From Bacteroidales bacterium (GTDB taxonomy: Bacteria > Bacteroidota > Bacteroidia > Bacteroidales > Muribaculaceae), in NCBI GenBank assembly GCA_900769345.1, contig CAAGGJ010000031.1:1-30974 (forward strand): DNA of 30,974 bases. Direction: 5' to 3'. Under the pieces are notes generated by a model. The model saw only the letters and a list, made by a program, of their open reading frames with translations. It did not search any database and was not told where the DNA came from. The position numbers and the translations under genes were made by a program. Positions 14,591 to 23,363 of the stretch are shown here, piece by piece; position 1 is the stretch's first letter, and the number at the start of each line of letters is the position of its first letter.

Positions 14591-15820
14591 TTATTGCTCG
14601 GGCGCTTTTCGGCAAAGAATCAGCACCATCTGTCCATTGTGGGTGGTAGTGCCAAACAAGTATTTTTCTCCGCCGTCTTTCACTCCAAGCCGGGCTTTTA
14701 GTTGTTCGGCAGTGAGACGGAAATTACGTGTTGATACATTTAATGTCTTTAGGCTTTTCAAGGGCTTTAAGTATTTGTCTTTGAATGGGATAACTTGTTC
14801 AATCACAAATTGCCGCCCGGGGAAGCCTTTAATGTAGTGGTCGGCAATAAACAGATGCGAACATGCGTCAATCTTTGCTATTTCTCCGAACTCTTCATAA
14901 AGATAATTGGTCATTCCGCTTTTCATTATCGAAGCATTTGGTTCAAGCAAAAACCGGTTGGATTCTATGGTAGGGTAGGTTTTGACTGGCGCATTTTGGC
15001 AAATGCTGCTTAACGGTATGTCGAACCGTTGAATTGTGGTATCAAAGTTGATAGTATGAATTGTAATGCCTATTCTGTCAGATTCATGCGATAAATCAAG
15101 GTCGAAAAGCAACTCCTTGCAACTATTTTTTATTGCAATAATCCATATATCTTTTATATGCCTTAACTCCTTGATTGATTGGGAAATATCAAGCATCGGA
15201 GATGCTTTAATTACAAGCCTATGTGTGATTTTTTTGATATCTGTCAGCAAATCAATTACATCGGGAGTGCAGTCGTGAAATCCATAAGTTCGTTTGCCGG
15301 AGGTGTCGCGTCTGGCGGGGTCAATGAATACGGCAGAATATCGGTTGCGGCAGTTTCGGATATAATCAACCGAGTTGGCGTTAATCACACGCAAGTTCGG
15401 CGCCATTTCGGAATAGTTGAATTTCGATATTTCTGCAATTTCTTCATTTAGTTCGATGCCGATTACCGAATTCACTTTTCGTGAAATGTAAAAACTGTCT
15501 ACTCCAAGTCCCATAGTCATATCAAGAACATTGTCGGAGGCGCTAAATAGGTCGGCGTGCAATTTTGCAACATCTTGGTGAGTGGATTGTTCGCCGCTTA
15601 TTTTTTGTGGAAATAGGAAGCGAAGATTTGAAAGTAATTCCGGCAGTTTACTATTGAATCGTTTGCGACATTCAATCTGTTGAATTGCAAAACCCTTGTC
15701 AAAGTCAACGTGCTCACTACGAAGCAACAGCCGAGTGCAATCGTTGCAATCAAGATTGTTACGAACGTATTCAAAAAAATTGTCATTCACAATGTGGGAA
15801 GCAATTACAACTGGTTCCAT
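14591..15820 (-). CDS. SAM-dependent methyltransferase with THUMP-like domain (PG_1098 type)
   Basis: 409-aa protein. A central class I methyltransferase fold has motif I VLDMTMGLGVDSFY, the acidic strand-two end GIELNEE, and motif IV AVFIDPARRD. The C-terminal ~80 residues (KGFPGRQFVIEQVIPFKDKYLKPL onward) resemble the THUMP-like and ferredoxin-like domains known from Porphyromonas PG_1098. RNA is therefore the likely substrate, by inference. The target base is unknown. It is convergent with smpB and preceded by AT-rich intergenic DNA. Confidence 0.85.
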   Translation of the reverse strand: MEPVVIASHIVNDNFFEYVRNNLDCNDCTRLLLRSEHVDFDKGFAIQQIECRKRFNSKLPELLSNLRFLFPQKISGEQSTHQDVAKLHADLFSASDNVLDMTMGLGVDSFYISRKVNSVIGIELNEEIAEISKFNYSEMAPNLRVINANSVDYIRNCRNRYSAVFIDPARRDTSGKRTYGFHDCTPDVIDLLTDIKKITHRLVIKASPMLDISQSIKELRHIKDIWIIAIKNSCKELLFDLDLSHESDRIGITIHTINFDTTIQRFDIPLSSICQNAPVKTYPTIESNRFLLEPNASIMKSGMTNYLYEEFGEIAKIDACSHLFIADHYIKGFPGRQFVIEQVIPFKDKYLKPLKSLKTLNVSTRNFRLTAEQLKARLGVKDGGEKYLFGTTTHNGQMVLILCRKAPEQ

Positions 15821-16179
15821 ATTTATTTATCTTTGTTCCGTTTATGTGCAAGCATACTAAATACAATTGCACGAACCGAAATATTTCATCCACAAAGATA
15901 ACTAAAACAATGCAGATAGTATAAAACCACTGATTAATTACTTCAAAAGAACTAATTATAAAAAGGATATAATTCACATTATGTTAAATAGATGAATATA
16001 AATATTAGAAATAAAGAACGATACTTTATATAATAATTTAAATTATTATAATGCCCTGTTATGTAGACAGGAATTGTCTCCTGAAATATAAAAATATTAT
16101 TTTATGAATTGAATTGTAGATTTCATATTATATCTTTTTCTGACAAATTATATATTCTGATGTGTTTTTGTTAAGTATG
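15821..16179. other. AT-rich gene-free stretch
   Basis: About 360 bases of very AT-rich DNA without a credible gene. It holds a possible promoter for the THUMP-like methyltransferase (15893-15925) and nested inverted repeats at 16055-16083, where ACAGGA can pair with CCTGT (16055-16059) or with TCCTG (16079-16083). I see no terminal repeats or transposase remnants. Confidence 0.5.
15893..15925 (-). promoter_or_regulatory. Possible promoter of the THUMP-like methyltransferase
   Basis: On the minus strand TATCTTTG (15893-15900) is preceded after 21 nt by TTTA (15922-15925), one mismatch from TTTG. The leader to the start at 15820 would be about 70 nt. Confidence 0.35.
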
Positions 16180-16211
16180 TTTGCAATTATATATTTTAAA
16201 TCTTACATTTG
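16180..16211 (+). promoter_or_regulatory. Intact promoter upstream of the GIY-YIG pseudogene
   Basis: TTTG (16180-16183), 20-nt spacer and TACATTTG (16204-16211) match the consensus exactly. The former ATG at 16244 lies 32 nt downstream. Confidence 0.65.
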
Positions 16212-16243
16212 CTATGATTTTGTTATTATTACTTGTATTTGAC

Positions 16244-16916
16244 ATGAAAGACTACAAAGAAGTTTGATATGTTTATATCTTAACCAACCCCAGTTTTCGT
16301 GAAGATTGGGTAAAGATTGGCAAGAGTGCACGTCTTGTTGATGTTCGTTCTAAAGAATTGGATAACACGGCCGTTCCCCTACCATTCGAGATATTTGCTA
16401 CAATTAAGACTGCAAAGTATAATGAGGTTGAAAAACTTGTACATAAAAATATAGACAGGCTTTCTGATTTACGAATACGTCAAAACCGCGAGTTTTTCAA
16501 TGTAGCTCCTCAAGTTGCTTTATGATATTGCTAATTTGATAGATGATGCTGAAGTAACTATTTATAAAGATAATAAACCATTATTGGTCGGTGTTGATAA
16601 TTCTGTTTCGAACTCAGTCACTTCAAAAGTAAACACGCGTGGACGCTTTAAATTCAGTATGATAAATGTGAAGATTGGCGAATATGTTACTTTTATACCA
16701 ACAAATCTAGTTGTTAAAGTTGCAAGTGATGATTCGATAGAATATGATGGGAGGATATATAAATTATCTCCTTTTGTAGGTACTTTCATGCCAGAAGAAT
16801 TTCGAAATGTTTCTGGTGCATATCAAGGTTCAAAGTATTTTTCCTATAAAGGTGTTCCTTTAGATAAATTGCGAAAATCTATTGAGCTTGAGTCTGAATT
16901 GGCTATTGAAGAATAA
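16244..16916 (+). pseudogene. Broken GIY-YIG (T5orf172-type) nuclease-family gene
   Basis: From ATG 16244 the frame reads seven codons (MKDYKEV), then an in-frame TGA at 16265-16267. It then continues as a GIY-YIG/T5orf172-like domain: YVYILTNPSF, VKIGKSAR, RSKELDNTAVPLPFEIFATIKT, EVEKLVH and IRQNREFFNVAP. The frame ends in TGA at 16523-16525. The protein resumes in the +1 frame from about 16515 (YDIANLIDDAEVTIYKDNKP) and runs to a TAA at 16914-16916, through a C-terminal domain (FKFSMINVKIG, IEYDGRIYKLSPFVGTFM, AYQGSKYFSYKG). Restoring both lesions would give a protein of about 223 aa. TGA is a normal stop elsewhere in this window. GIY-YIG proteins of this sort are often hypothetical endonucleases in Bacteroidota; the partial C-terminal frame (133 codons from TTG 16515) is unlikely to be functional alone. 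Confidence 0.8.
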
Positions 16917-17025
16917 TAAGACAATAATAGTGCAGGTCTGATGTTATTTGCTACATGATGAGTGTTTGTTGACCATTTTTTTGTAATTTTACATTGTTAA
17001 ATAGAATAAACATATAACAATACTT

Positions 17026-19035
17026 ATGGATGGCAATGTAAAAGAGCAAATTGAACAGCTCCGTAGAGTGCTTAATGAGCACAATTACAACTATTATGTG
17101 CTCAATTCTCCAACGATTAGCGACAAGGAATTCGATGTAATGTTGCGAAATCTTCAAGATTTGGAGGCTGCGCACCCTGAGTTCTACGACCCCTACTCTC
17201 CTACTCAGCGCGTTGGAAGCGATATTACGCAAGGCTTCAAGCAGGTTGTTCATGAGCGGCCAATGTTGTCGCTTGGCAACTCCTACTCCATTGAGGAAGT
17301 AGAAGAATTTTTGCGTAGAGCTCAAAACGGATTAGGAGGCGAAAAGAGTGAGATTGTTGGTGAGCTGAAGTTTGACGGCACATCAATTTCGTTGACATAC
17401 GAGCACGGCAGGCTTTTAAGAGCCGTTACTCGTGGCGATGGCACTCAGGGCGACGATGTCACAAATAATATTGTCACCATTCGCAGTATCCCGTTGCAAC
17501 TGAATCCTGGCAATTGGCCTGACAAGTTTGAGGTTCGTGGCGAGGTGCTGTTGCCGTGGGCAAACTTCGAGCAGCTTAACCGAGAGCGGCAGTTTAATGA
17601 AGAACCTTTGTTTGCCAATCCCCGTAATGCAGCAGCCGGCACCCTAAAGCTGCAAAAGTCAAGCGAGGTGGCGCGACGGGGGCTTGATGCGGTGTTTTAT
17701 TTCTTGTTAGGTGAATCACTACCCTATCCCGACCATTATCGCAATATGAAGGCTGTGGGCGAATGGGGACTCAAGGTGTCGCCGCAAATGACTGTATTAC
17801 ACTCAATTGATGAGGTTCATAGATTCATAACATATTGGGACGTCGAGCGGAAGAAGTTGCCTGTTGCCACCGACGGGCTGGTGTTTAAGATAAACGACCT
17901 TGCCCAGCAGCAGGAACTCGGATTTACTGCAAAGTCGCCTCGTTGGGCCATTGCCTACAAGTTCGCCCCTGAGCGTGAGTGCACTAAGCTGCAAAGTGTT
18001 TCGTGGGAAGTAGGCAGAACCGGTGTTATTACTCCTGTAGCGAATTTGTCGCCCGTTTTGTTGTCTGGCACGATTGTGAAAAGGGCATCGCTGCATAATG
18101 CCGATATCATTGAATCGCTGGATATTCACACGGGTGATATGCTATACGTTGAAAAAGGCGGCGAGATAATACCCAAGATTGTTGGTGTTAATAACAAGAT
18201 GCGCCAAAGCGATGCTGTGCCTGTTGAATTTGTGACACATTGCCCTGCTTGCGGCACGCCGTTGGTGAGAATTGAGGGTGAAGCTGCCTGGGTTTGTCCG
18301 AACAAGTATCATTGCCCTCCACAGATTGCCGGGCGCATTGAACACTTTGTGGGAAGGCACATGATGGACATCGACGGCATAGGAGAAGAAATGGCTAAGG
18401 ACCTTCATGATTACGGGTTGGTTGAAAATATAGCGGACCTCTACGACCTTCGCGTTGAAGATTTGTTGATGATTGACCGCTTGGGCATTAAATCGGCAGA
18501 ACGAATTGTGAATGGCATAAAGAAGTCGCTCGAAGTGCCATACGAGAAAGTTGTTTTTGCATTGTCGATACCCAATGTGGGCGAAACCACTGCAAAGATT
18601 TTGGCAAGAGCAAGCGGCTCGATTGACAACCTGATAGCAATGAAAGCTGAGGATTTGGCGTCGATTAATGAGGTGGGTCCAATCATTGCCGACAGTATAA
18701 TAGAATATTTCGCCGACGAATTGAATCAGGAAATTATTCGTCGCCTTAAGGATGCGGGTGTGCAATTTGAGTCGAATGTTAGTCAATCATCCAATTTGAG
18801 CAACAAGCTTGACGGCAAGAAAATCGTGATTAGTGGTGTGTTCGCCAAACACTCGCGCGACGAGTATAAGATGTTGATTGAACATAATGGCGGCAAAAAT
18901 GTGGGGTCGATATCAAAAAACACTGATTTTGTGCTTGCCGGTGAGAATATGGGACCCGCAAAACTTGAGAAAGCCAATGCATTGGGCATAAAAATCATCA
19001 ATGAGGATGAATTCCTTGCAATGATTTCCGACTAA
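17026..19035 (+). CDS. ligA: NAD-dependent DNA ligase LigA
   Basis: 669-aa ligase that seals nicks in replication and repair. Domain Ia and NAD-binding residues lie in the first ~65 residues (YYVLNSPTISDKEFD, DPYSPTQRVG). The adenylated lysine is K115 in ELKFDGTSISLTYE. Later come the GDGTQGDDVTNN and RGEVLLP motifs, an OB fold (WEVGRTGVITPVANL), a four-Cys zinc finger (CPACGTPL ... CPNKYHC, about 408-430), helix-hairpin-helix repeats (IPNVGETTAKIL, INEVGPIIADSI), and a C-terminal BRCT domain (KKIVISGVF ... from about 594). All parts are present at normal length. It is flanked by the broken GIY-YIG gene and by mlaE, and appears to be transcribed alone; I found no clear consensus promoter directly upstream. 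Confidence 0.98.
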   Translation: MDGNVKEQIEQLRRVLNEHNYNYYVLNSPTISDKEFDVMLRNLQDLEAAHPEFYDPYSPTQRVGSDITQGFKQVVHERPMLSLGNSYSIEEVEEFLRRAQNGLGGEKSEIVGELKFDGTSISLTYEHGRLLRAVTRGDGTQGDDVTNNIVTIRSIPLQLNPGNWPDKFEVRGEVLLPWANFEQLNRERQFNEEPLFANPRNAAAGTLKLQKSSEVARRGLDAVFYFLLGESLPYPDHYRNMKAVGEWGLKVSPQMTVLHSIDEVHRFITYWDVERKKLPVATDGLVFKINDLAQQQELGFTAKSPRWAIAYKFAPERECTKLQSVSWEVGRTGVITPVANLSPVLLSGTIVKRASLHNADIIESLDIHTGDMLYVEKGGEIIPKIVGVNNKMRQSDAVPVEFVTHCPACGTPLVRIEGEAAWVCPNKYHCPPQIAGRIEHFVGRHMMDIDGIGEEMAKDLHDYGLVENIADLYDLRVEDLLMIDRLGIKSAERIVNGIKKSLEVPYEKVVFALSIPNVGETTAKILARASGSIDNLIAMKAEDLASINEVGPIIADSIIEYFADELNQEIIRRLKDAGVQFESNVSQSSNLSNKLDGKKIVISGVFAKHSRDEYKMLIEHNGGKNVGSISKNTDFVLAGENMGPAKLEKANALGIKIINEDEFLAMISD

Positions 19036-19100
19036 TTGCCTAAGTGTGTATGGTTTAGTTGACGTACATTATTTAATAAAACATAAATAGAAGTGTATAA

Positions 19101-19131
19101 AACCAAAAAACAATTAACTTTCTTTTTGGTT
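19101..19131. repeat. Inverted repeat overlapping the mlaE promoter
   Basis: AACCAAAAA (19101-19109) and TTTTTGGTT (19123-19131) form a perfect 9-bp inverted repeat with a 13-nt spacer. The right arm contains the -33 TTTG of the predicted mlaE promoter. It could be an operator or a weak ligA terminator. No T-run follows. Confidence 0.4.
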
Positions 19132-19153
19132 GACTCTATTTTAACTATCTTTG
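19125..19153 (+). promoter_or_regulatory. Probable promoter of the mlaE cluster
   Basis: TATCTTTG (19146-19153) is a perfect -7 element. TTTG (19125-19128) lies 17 nt upstream, slightly shorter than the usual 19-21. The start codon at 19188 follows after 34 nt. Confidence 0.5.
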
Positions 19154-19187
19154 CGAATTGTAAAAACAAAATGTAATTACATTATAT

Positions 19188-19934
19188 ATGATTAAGAAAT
19201 CGTTGAATGCTTTTGGAAAATACTGCATCTTCATTTGGAAGTGTTTCAGTATACCTGATAAATGGAGAGAGTTTTTCCGTAGGTATGTACAGGAGATTCT
19301 TCGCTTGGGCATCGATTCAATTCCGCTTGTGTTGATTGTTTCGGTGTTTATTGGTGCTGTCTGCACAATACAGATGAAGTTAAACATCACATCTCCCCTT
19401 CTTCCAAAATATGCAATTGGCTTAACTACTCGCGAAATTATTCTGTTGGAGTTTTCATCTTCAATTTTGTGCTTGATATTGTCGGGCAAGGTGGGTAGTA
19501 ACATAGCGTCGGAAATTGGTACAATGCGTGTTACCGAACAAATTGATGCGTTGGAGATTATGGGCATCAACTCGGCTAATTTCCTGGTGCTGCCCAAGAT
19601 TGCTGCATTTGTGTCATATATCCCTGTTCTTGTAATCTTTTGCATGGTTACCAGCCTATTTGGCGGTTATTTGATATGTGTAATCACTGGCATGGTGTCG
19701 GTGGATGTGTATATCTACGGGTTGCAGACAATGTTTAATGAGTGGTATGTATGGTATGCGTTAATCAAATCGTTGATATTTGCGTTTATCATTAGCAGCG
19801 TTTCGTCGTACTACGGATATTATGTAGAAGGCGGTGCGTTGCAGGTGGGTACGGCAAGCACGCATGCTGTAGTAACCAGCAGTATTTTGATTTTGTTAAT
19901 GGATGTTGTTTGCACTAAAGTAATGTTGCAGTGA
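19188..19934 (+). CDS. mlaE: MlaE-family ABC transporter permease
   Basis: 248-aa inner-membrane permease of the MlaE/YrbE family, part of an ABC system that moves phospholipids between the inner and outer membranes. It has about five hydrophobic spans. The family signature GSNIASEIGTMRVTEQIDALEIMGI is visible at about residues 103-127. Length is normal. The ATPase gene starts 1 nt after its stop. The substrate-binding MCE protein MlaD does not follow, so it must be encoded elsewhere or be replaced. I use mlaE as a family label. Confidence 0.9.
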   Translation: MIKKSLNAFGKYCIFIWKCFSIPDKWREFFRRYVQEILRLGIDSIPLVLIVSVFIGAVCTIQMKLNITSPLLPKYAIGLTTREIILLEFSSSILCLILSGKVGSNIASEIGTMRVTEQIDALEIMGINSANFLVLPKIAAFVSYIPVLVIFCMVTSLFGGYLICVITGMVSVDVYIYGLQTMFNEWYVWYALIKSLIFAFIISSVSSYYGYYVEGGALQVGTASTHAVVTSSILILLMDVVCTKVMLQ

Positions 19935-19935
19935 T

Positions 19936-20706
19936 ATGATAGAAGTTAAGAATGTGCGCAAGTCGTTTGATGACAAAACAATCCTTCATGGCATCGACGC
20001 GGTGTTTAAGGATGGCGTGACTAATTTGATAATTGGACAGAGCGGCTCGGGTAAGACTGTGTTGATGAAGAGCCTTGTGGGCTTGCATACTCCCGATTCG
20101 GGAGAAATTCTTTACGATGGCAGAGATTTACTTGCTATGGATGGCAAGCAACGCAAGGAGCTGCGCAAAGAGATTGGTATGCTGTTTCAGGGCTCTGCAT
20201 TGTTCGACAGCGAAACCGTGCTTGGCAACGTGATGTTTCCGTTGAAAATGTTTTCTAACATGAGCCATGAAGAGCAGCTCGAGAGAGCGCATTTTTGCAT
20301 CAAGCGTGTTAACCTAAAGGATGCCGACAACAAATATCCATCGGAAATCAGTGGCGGTATGCAGAAGCGTGTTGCAATTGCGCGTGCCATTGCGTTGAAT
20401 CCGCGCTACTTGTTTTGCGATGAACCGAACTCGGGTCTTGACCCGAAAACATCAATTCTTATCGACGAATTGCTTAGCGACATCACTCATGAATATGGCA
20501 TTACAACCGTTATCAACACTCACGACATGAACTCGGTTTTGGGCATTGGCGAAAACATTATTTTCTTGAACAAGGGTCATTTGTGTTGGAACGGAAACAA
20601 AGATGAGGTGTACGATAGTGACAACGAAGTATTAAACGATTTTGTGTTTGCCAACGATTTGTTCAAAAAAGTGAAGAAATACGTCAGTTTAACCAACGAC
20701 AAATAA
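19936..20706 (+). CDS. mlaF: MlaF-family ABC transporter ATP-binding protein
   Basis: 256-aa cytoplasmic ATPase partner of the preceding permease. Walker A is GQSGSGKT (34-41), the Q-loop is MLFQGSALFD, the signature is SGGMQKR, and Walker B is YLFCDEPNSGLDP. The switch histidine is in NTHDM. The C-terminal extension (NDEVLNDFVFANDLFKKVK) is like that of MlaF. The 1-nt gap to mlaE indicates one transcript and a shared transporter. Confidence 0.92.
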   Translation: MIEVKNVRKSFDDKTILHGIDAVFKDGVTNLIIGQSGSGKTVLMKSLVGLHTPDSGEILYDGRDLLAMDGKQRKELRKEIGMLFQGSALFDSETVLGNVMFPLKMFSNMSHEEQLERAHFCIKRVNLKDADNKYPSEISGGMQKRVAIARAIALNPRYLFCDEPNSGLDPKTSILIDELLSDITHEYGITTVINTHDMNSVLGIGENIIFLNKGHLCWNGNKDEVYDSDNEVLNDFVFANDLFKKVKKYVSLTNDK

Positions 20707-20734
20707 CGAAACTCTATATATATTACACGACATT

Positions 20735-21892
20735 GTGGAACAAAAAATTAATATAGCCATATTGGGCAGTACGGGGTCGATAGGACGACAAACGCTCGAC
20801 ATTATCTCGGAATACCCCGAAAAATTCACTCCTTACCTGTTGACGGCAAATTCAAGCGTGGATTTGCTTGTAGAGCAGGCTCGCAAATATCTGCCGAAAT
20901 ATGTGATTATTGCCGACAAAAAGTATTATGAATCGGTTCGCAATGCCTTGGCAGATATTAACACCAAGGTGCTTGCTGGTGCTGAAGCAATCACCGATGC
21001 CATGAACGACCCCGAAATACACACTGTGGTAACTGCCATGGTGGGTTATGCGGGTCTCTCGCCAACAATCAATGCCATAAAGCACGGCAAAAATATAGCT
21101 TTAGCCAACAAGGAAACTTTGGTGGTGGCAGGCGATTTGATTACCAGACTGCTTAAGAACTCTGATTCGAAGCTTTATCCTGTCGATTCGGAACACGGCG
21201 CTATTTGGCAATGTCTTGCCGGTGAGAAACACGACGACATATACAAACTGATTCTCACTGCATCGGGCGGTCCGTTCCGTACAAAGACCAAAGAAGAACT
21301 TGCACACGTCACAAAGGAAGATGCTTTGCGACACCCGAATTGGAATATGGGCGCAAAAATCACTATCGACAGCGCCACCATGATGAATAAGGGTTTTGAG
21401 GTGATGGAGGCCAAATGGCTGTTTGGCATCGACCTTGACAAAATTGAGGTAGTTGTTCATCCACAATCGATTGTTCACTCAATGGTTGAATTCATTGATG
21501 GTTCGGTGAAAGCACAGTTGGGCTTGCCGGATATGCGCATCCCCATTCGTTACGCATTGGGCTTCCCCGAAAGGTTGTATTCCGACAAGCAGCGAATGAG
21601 TGTGGCAGACTATGTTAACTTGACATTCGAAAAGCCTGATTATGAAAAATTTCCTATGCTCCAACTCGCCTATGAAGCTGCAAAGGCAGGTGGAAATGTG
21701 CCTTGTATTTTGAATGCAGCCAACGAGATTGCCGTGGATGCTTTCCTAAAGGGTAAAATATCTTTCAATGGCATAGCACAATTGGTGGAGAATTGTTTGT
21801 CGAAGGTCGACTATATTGCTTCGCCAAGCTATGAAGATTATGTTTCAACAAACCAAGATGCTCGCTCATTAGCCGAAGCATTGCTTAAATAA
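20735..21892 (+). CDS. dxr: 1-deoxy-D-xylulose 5-phosphate reductoisomerase
   Basis: 385-aa enzyme making MEP from DXP, the committed step of non-mevalonate isoprenoid synthesis, with NADPH and a divalent metal. The NADPH motif GSTGSIG is at 11-17. Catalytic and metal-binding segments are PVDSEHGAIWQ, LTASGGPFR, HPNWNMGAKITIDSATMMNKGFEVMEA and HPQSIVHSMVEFIDGS. It starts with GTG 28 nt after mlaF; no in-frame ATG is suitably placed. Dxr immediately before rseP is a common bacterial order. Confidence 0.97.
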   Translation: MEQKINIAILGSTGSIGRQTLDIISEYPEKFTPYLLTANSSVDLLVEQARKYLPKYVIIADKKYYESVRNALADINTKVLAGAEAITDAMNDPEIHTVVTAMVGYAGLSPTINAIKHGKNIALANKETLVVAGDLITRLLKNSDSKLYPVDSEHGAIWQCLAGEKHDDIYKLILTASGGPFRTKTKEELAHVTKEDALRHPNWNMGAKITIDSATMMNKGFEVMEAKWLFGIDLDKIEVVVHPQSIVHSMVEFIDGSVKAQLGLPDMRIPIRYALGFPERLYSDKQRMSVADYVNLTFEKPDYEKFPMLQLAYEAAKAGGNVPCILNAANEIAVDAFLKGKISFNGIAQLVENCLSKVDYIASPSYEDYVSTNQDARSLAEALLK

Positions 21893-21917
21893 TTTAAAAT
21901 TTCTACATCGTTAATTA

Positions 21918-23345
21918 ATGGATACTTTTCTGATTAAAGCGTTACAATTAATTCTCTCCCTAAGTATATTAGTACTGATTCATGAATTTGGACATTATTT
22001 TTTCTCTCGCGTGTTTAAGGTGCGAGTGGAAAAATTCTATATGTTCTTTCACCCATGGTTTAAGTTTCTGAAGTATAACCCCGACAATAAAGGCAAGAAG
22101 TGGTCGTTTTTCTGCGCGAATGACTCTGAAGAAGAAGCTAACAAGAAAAGCGAAGAAATGTATGCCAACGACAAACCTGCTACTTGGCGCGACACCGAAT
22201 ATGGCATAGGTTGGCTCCCGCTTGGCGGATATTGCAAGATTGCCGGCATGATTGACGAATCGATGGACAAGGCGCAAATGGAGCGTCCTGCCAAGTCGTG
22301 GGAATTTCGCTCAAAACCTGCCTATCAGCGCCTTTTCATCATGATTGGAGGCGTCTTGTTTAACTTCCTGATGGCGATTGCCATTTATGCGGGTATTGTT
22401 TATTGTTATGGCGAGGAATACATCCCGTTTGAAAATGCCACTGAGGGTATGGCTTATTGCGATAGCGCACACAAAATTGGTTTTGTGGATGGCGATATAC
22501 CATTGATGGCCGACGGTGAAGCAATTAGCACATTTGCCGATTTTCCAAAGATGATTATGGCAAGCAAGGTGGCTGTGCTCCGCAACCATGCTGACACTGT
22601 TGAGATTTCAATTCCAAAACAATTTGCACTGCAAGCAAACAAAGATGTAGAGAATGGCGAATTGTTTATGACATATCGTGTTCCGGTGGTTGTCAAGCAA
22701 CTGCAACCGCGTATGGGCGCCGAGAAAGCAGGATTGAAAGAAGGCGACAAATTGGTGGCTGTAAATGGCGTGGAAACATGCAGCTACGATTTGTTTATGC
22801 CGGAACTGAAGAAAAATGCCGGAAAGACCGTGCCGATGAAGTTTTTGCGTGGCGGCAAGTTGCTTATGGCAAATGTGGCAATTGACAATGCCGGCAAGAT
22901 TGGCATAATGCTCAGTTCGCCTATCGAAGTGTTTGAAACGGTGAAGAAAAGTTATTCACTTCTGCAATCGATTCCTCGAGGCGTTGAATTAGGATGGGAA
23001 AAGATTACCACTTATGTCAGCTCATTGAAACTTGTGTTTACTAAAGAAGGTGCACAAAGTCTCGGCGGTTTTGGCACAATCGGCAGCATTTTCCCTAACC
23101 AGTGGGATTGGTTGTCGTTTTGGATGACAACAGCATTTTTGTCGGTAATACTTGCCGTGATGAACATCTTGCCAATTCCTGCCCTCGATGGTGGCCATGT
23201 TGTATTCTTGATTTGGGAAATGGTCACTCGCCGCAAACCAAGCATAAAAGTGCTTGAGAATGCACAGATTGTTGGCATGATTCTTTTGTTTGCGTTGTTG
23301 CTTTATGCCAATGCAAACGACATCTATCGTTTCTTTTTAAAGTAA
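21918..23345 (+). CDS. rseP: RIP (site-2) metalloprotease RseP
   Basis: 475-aa intramembrane zinc protease. The zinc motif HEFGH is at 22-26 in the first membrane span, and the second part of the active site, NILPIPALDGGH, lies near residues 412-423. In between are a cytoplasmic loop (GIGWLPLGGYCKIAGM), a membrane span, and one or two periplasmic PDZ-like domains (one is clear: AEKAGLKEGDKLVAVNGVETCSYD). It is somewhat longer than E. coli RseP (about 450 aa), mainly in the lysine-rich insertion after the first span (about 45-85). In other bacteria it cleaves anti-sigma factors and leftover signal peptides. The local targets are unknown. Confidence 0.95.
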   Translation: MDTFLIKALQLILSLSILVLIHEFGHYFFSRVFKVRVEKFYMFFHPWFKFLKYNPDNKGKKWSFFCANDSEEEANKKSEEMYANDKPATWRDTEYGIGWLPLGGYCKIAGMIDESMDKAQMERPAKSWEFRSKPAYQRLFIMIGGVLFNFLMAIAIYAGIVYCYGEEYIPFENATEGMAYCDSAHKIGFVDGDIPLMADGEAISTFADFPKMIMASKVAVLRNHADTVEISIPKQFALQANKDVENGELFMTYRVPVVVKQLQPRMGAEKAGLKEGDKLVAVNGVETCSYDLFMPELKKNAGKTVPMKFLRGGKLLMANVAIDNAGKIGIMLSSPIEVFETVKKSYSLLQSIPRGVELGWEKITTYVSSLKLVFTKEGAQSLGGFGTIGSIFPNQWDWLSFWMTTAFLSVILAVMNILPIPALDGGHVVFLIWEMVTRRKPSIKVLENAQIVGMILLFALLLYANANDIYRFFLK

Positions 23346-23363
23346 CAAGCAAAAATTATTACA

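Noticed and set aside
15828..15835. Plus-strand -7 element TATCTTTG just upstream of the THUMP-like gene start
   Set aside because: No TTTG at the right distance and no plus-strand gene nearby.
15821..16243. Remnant of an insertion sequence
   Set aside because: I found no transposase fragments, terminal inverted repeats or target duplication, only AT-rich DNA and small inverted repeats.
16265..16267. TGA read as an amino acid (alternative genetic code or selenocysteine)
   Set aside because: Several intact genes here end in TGA (for example those ending at 12080, 19934 and 27176), and no SECIS-like hairpin is evident after this codon, so a nonsense mutation is simpler.
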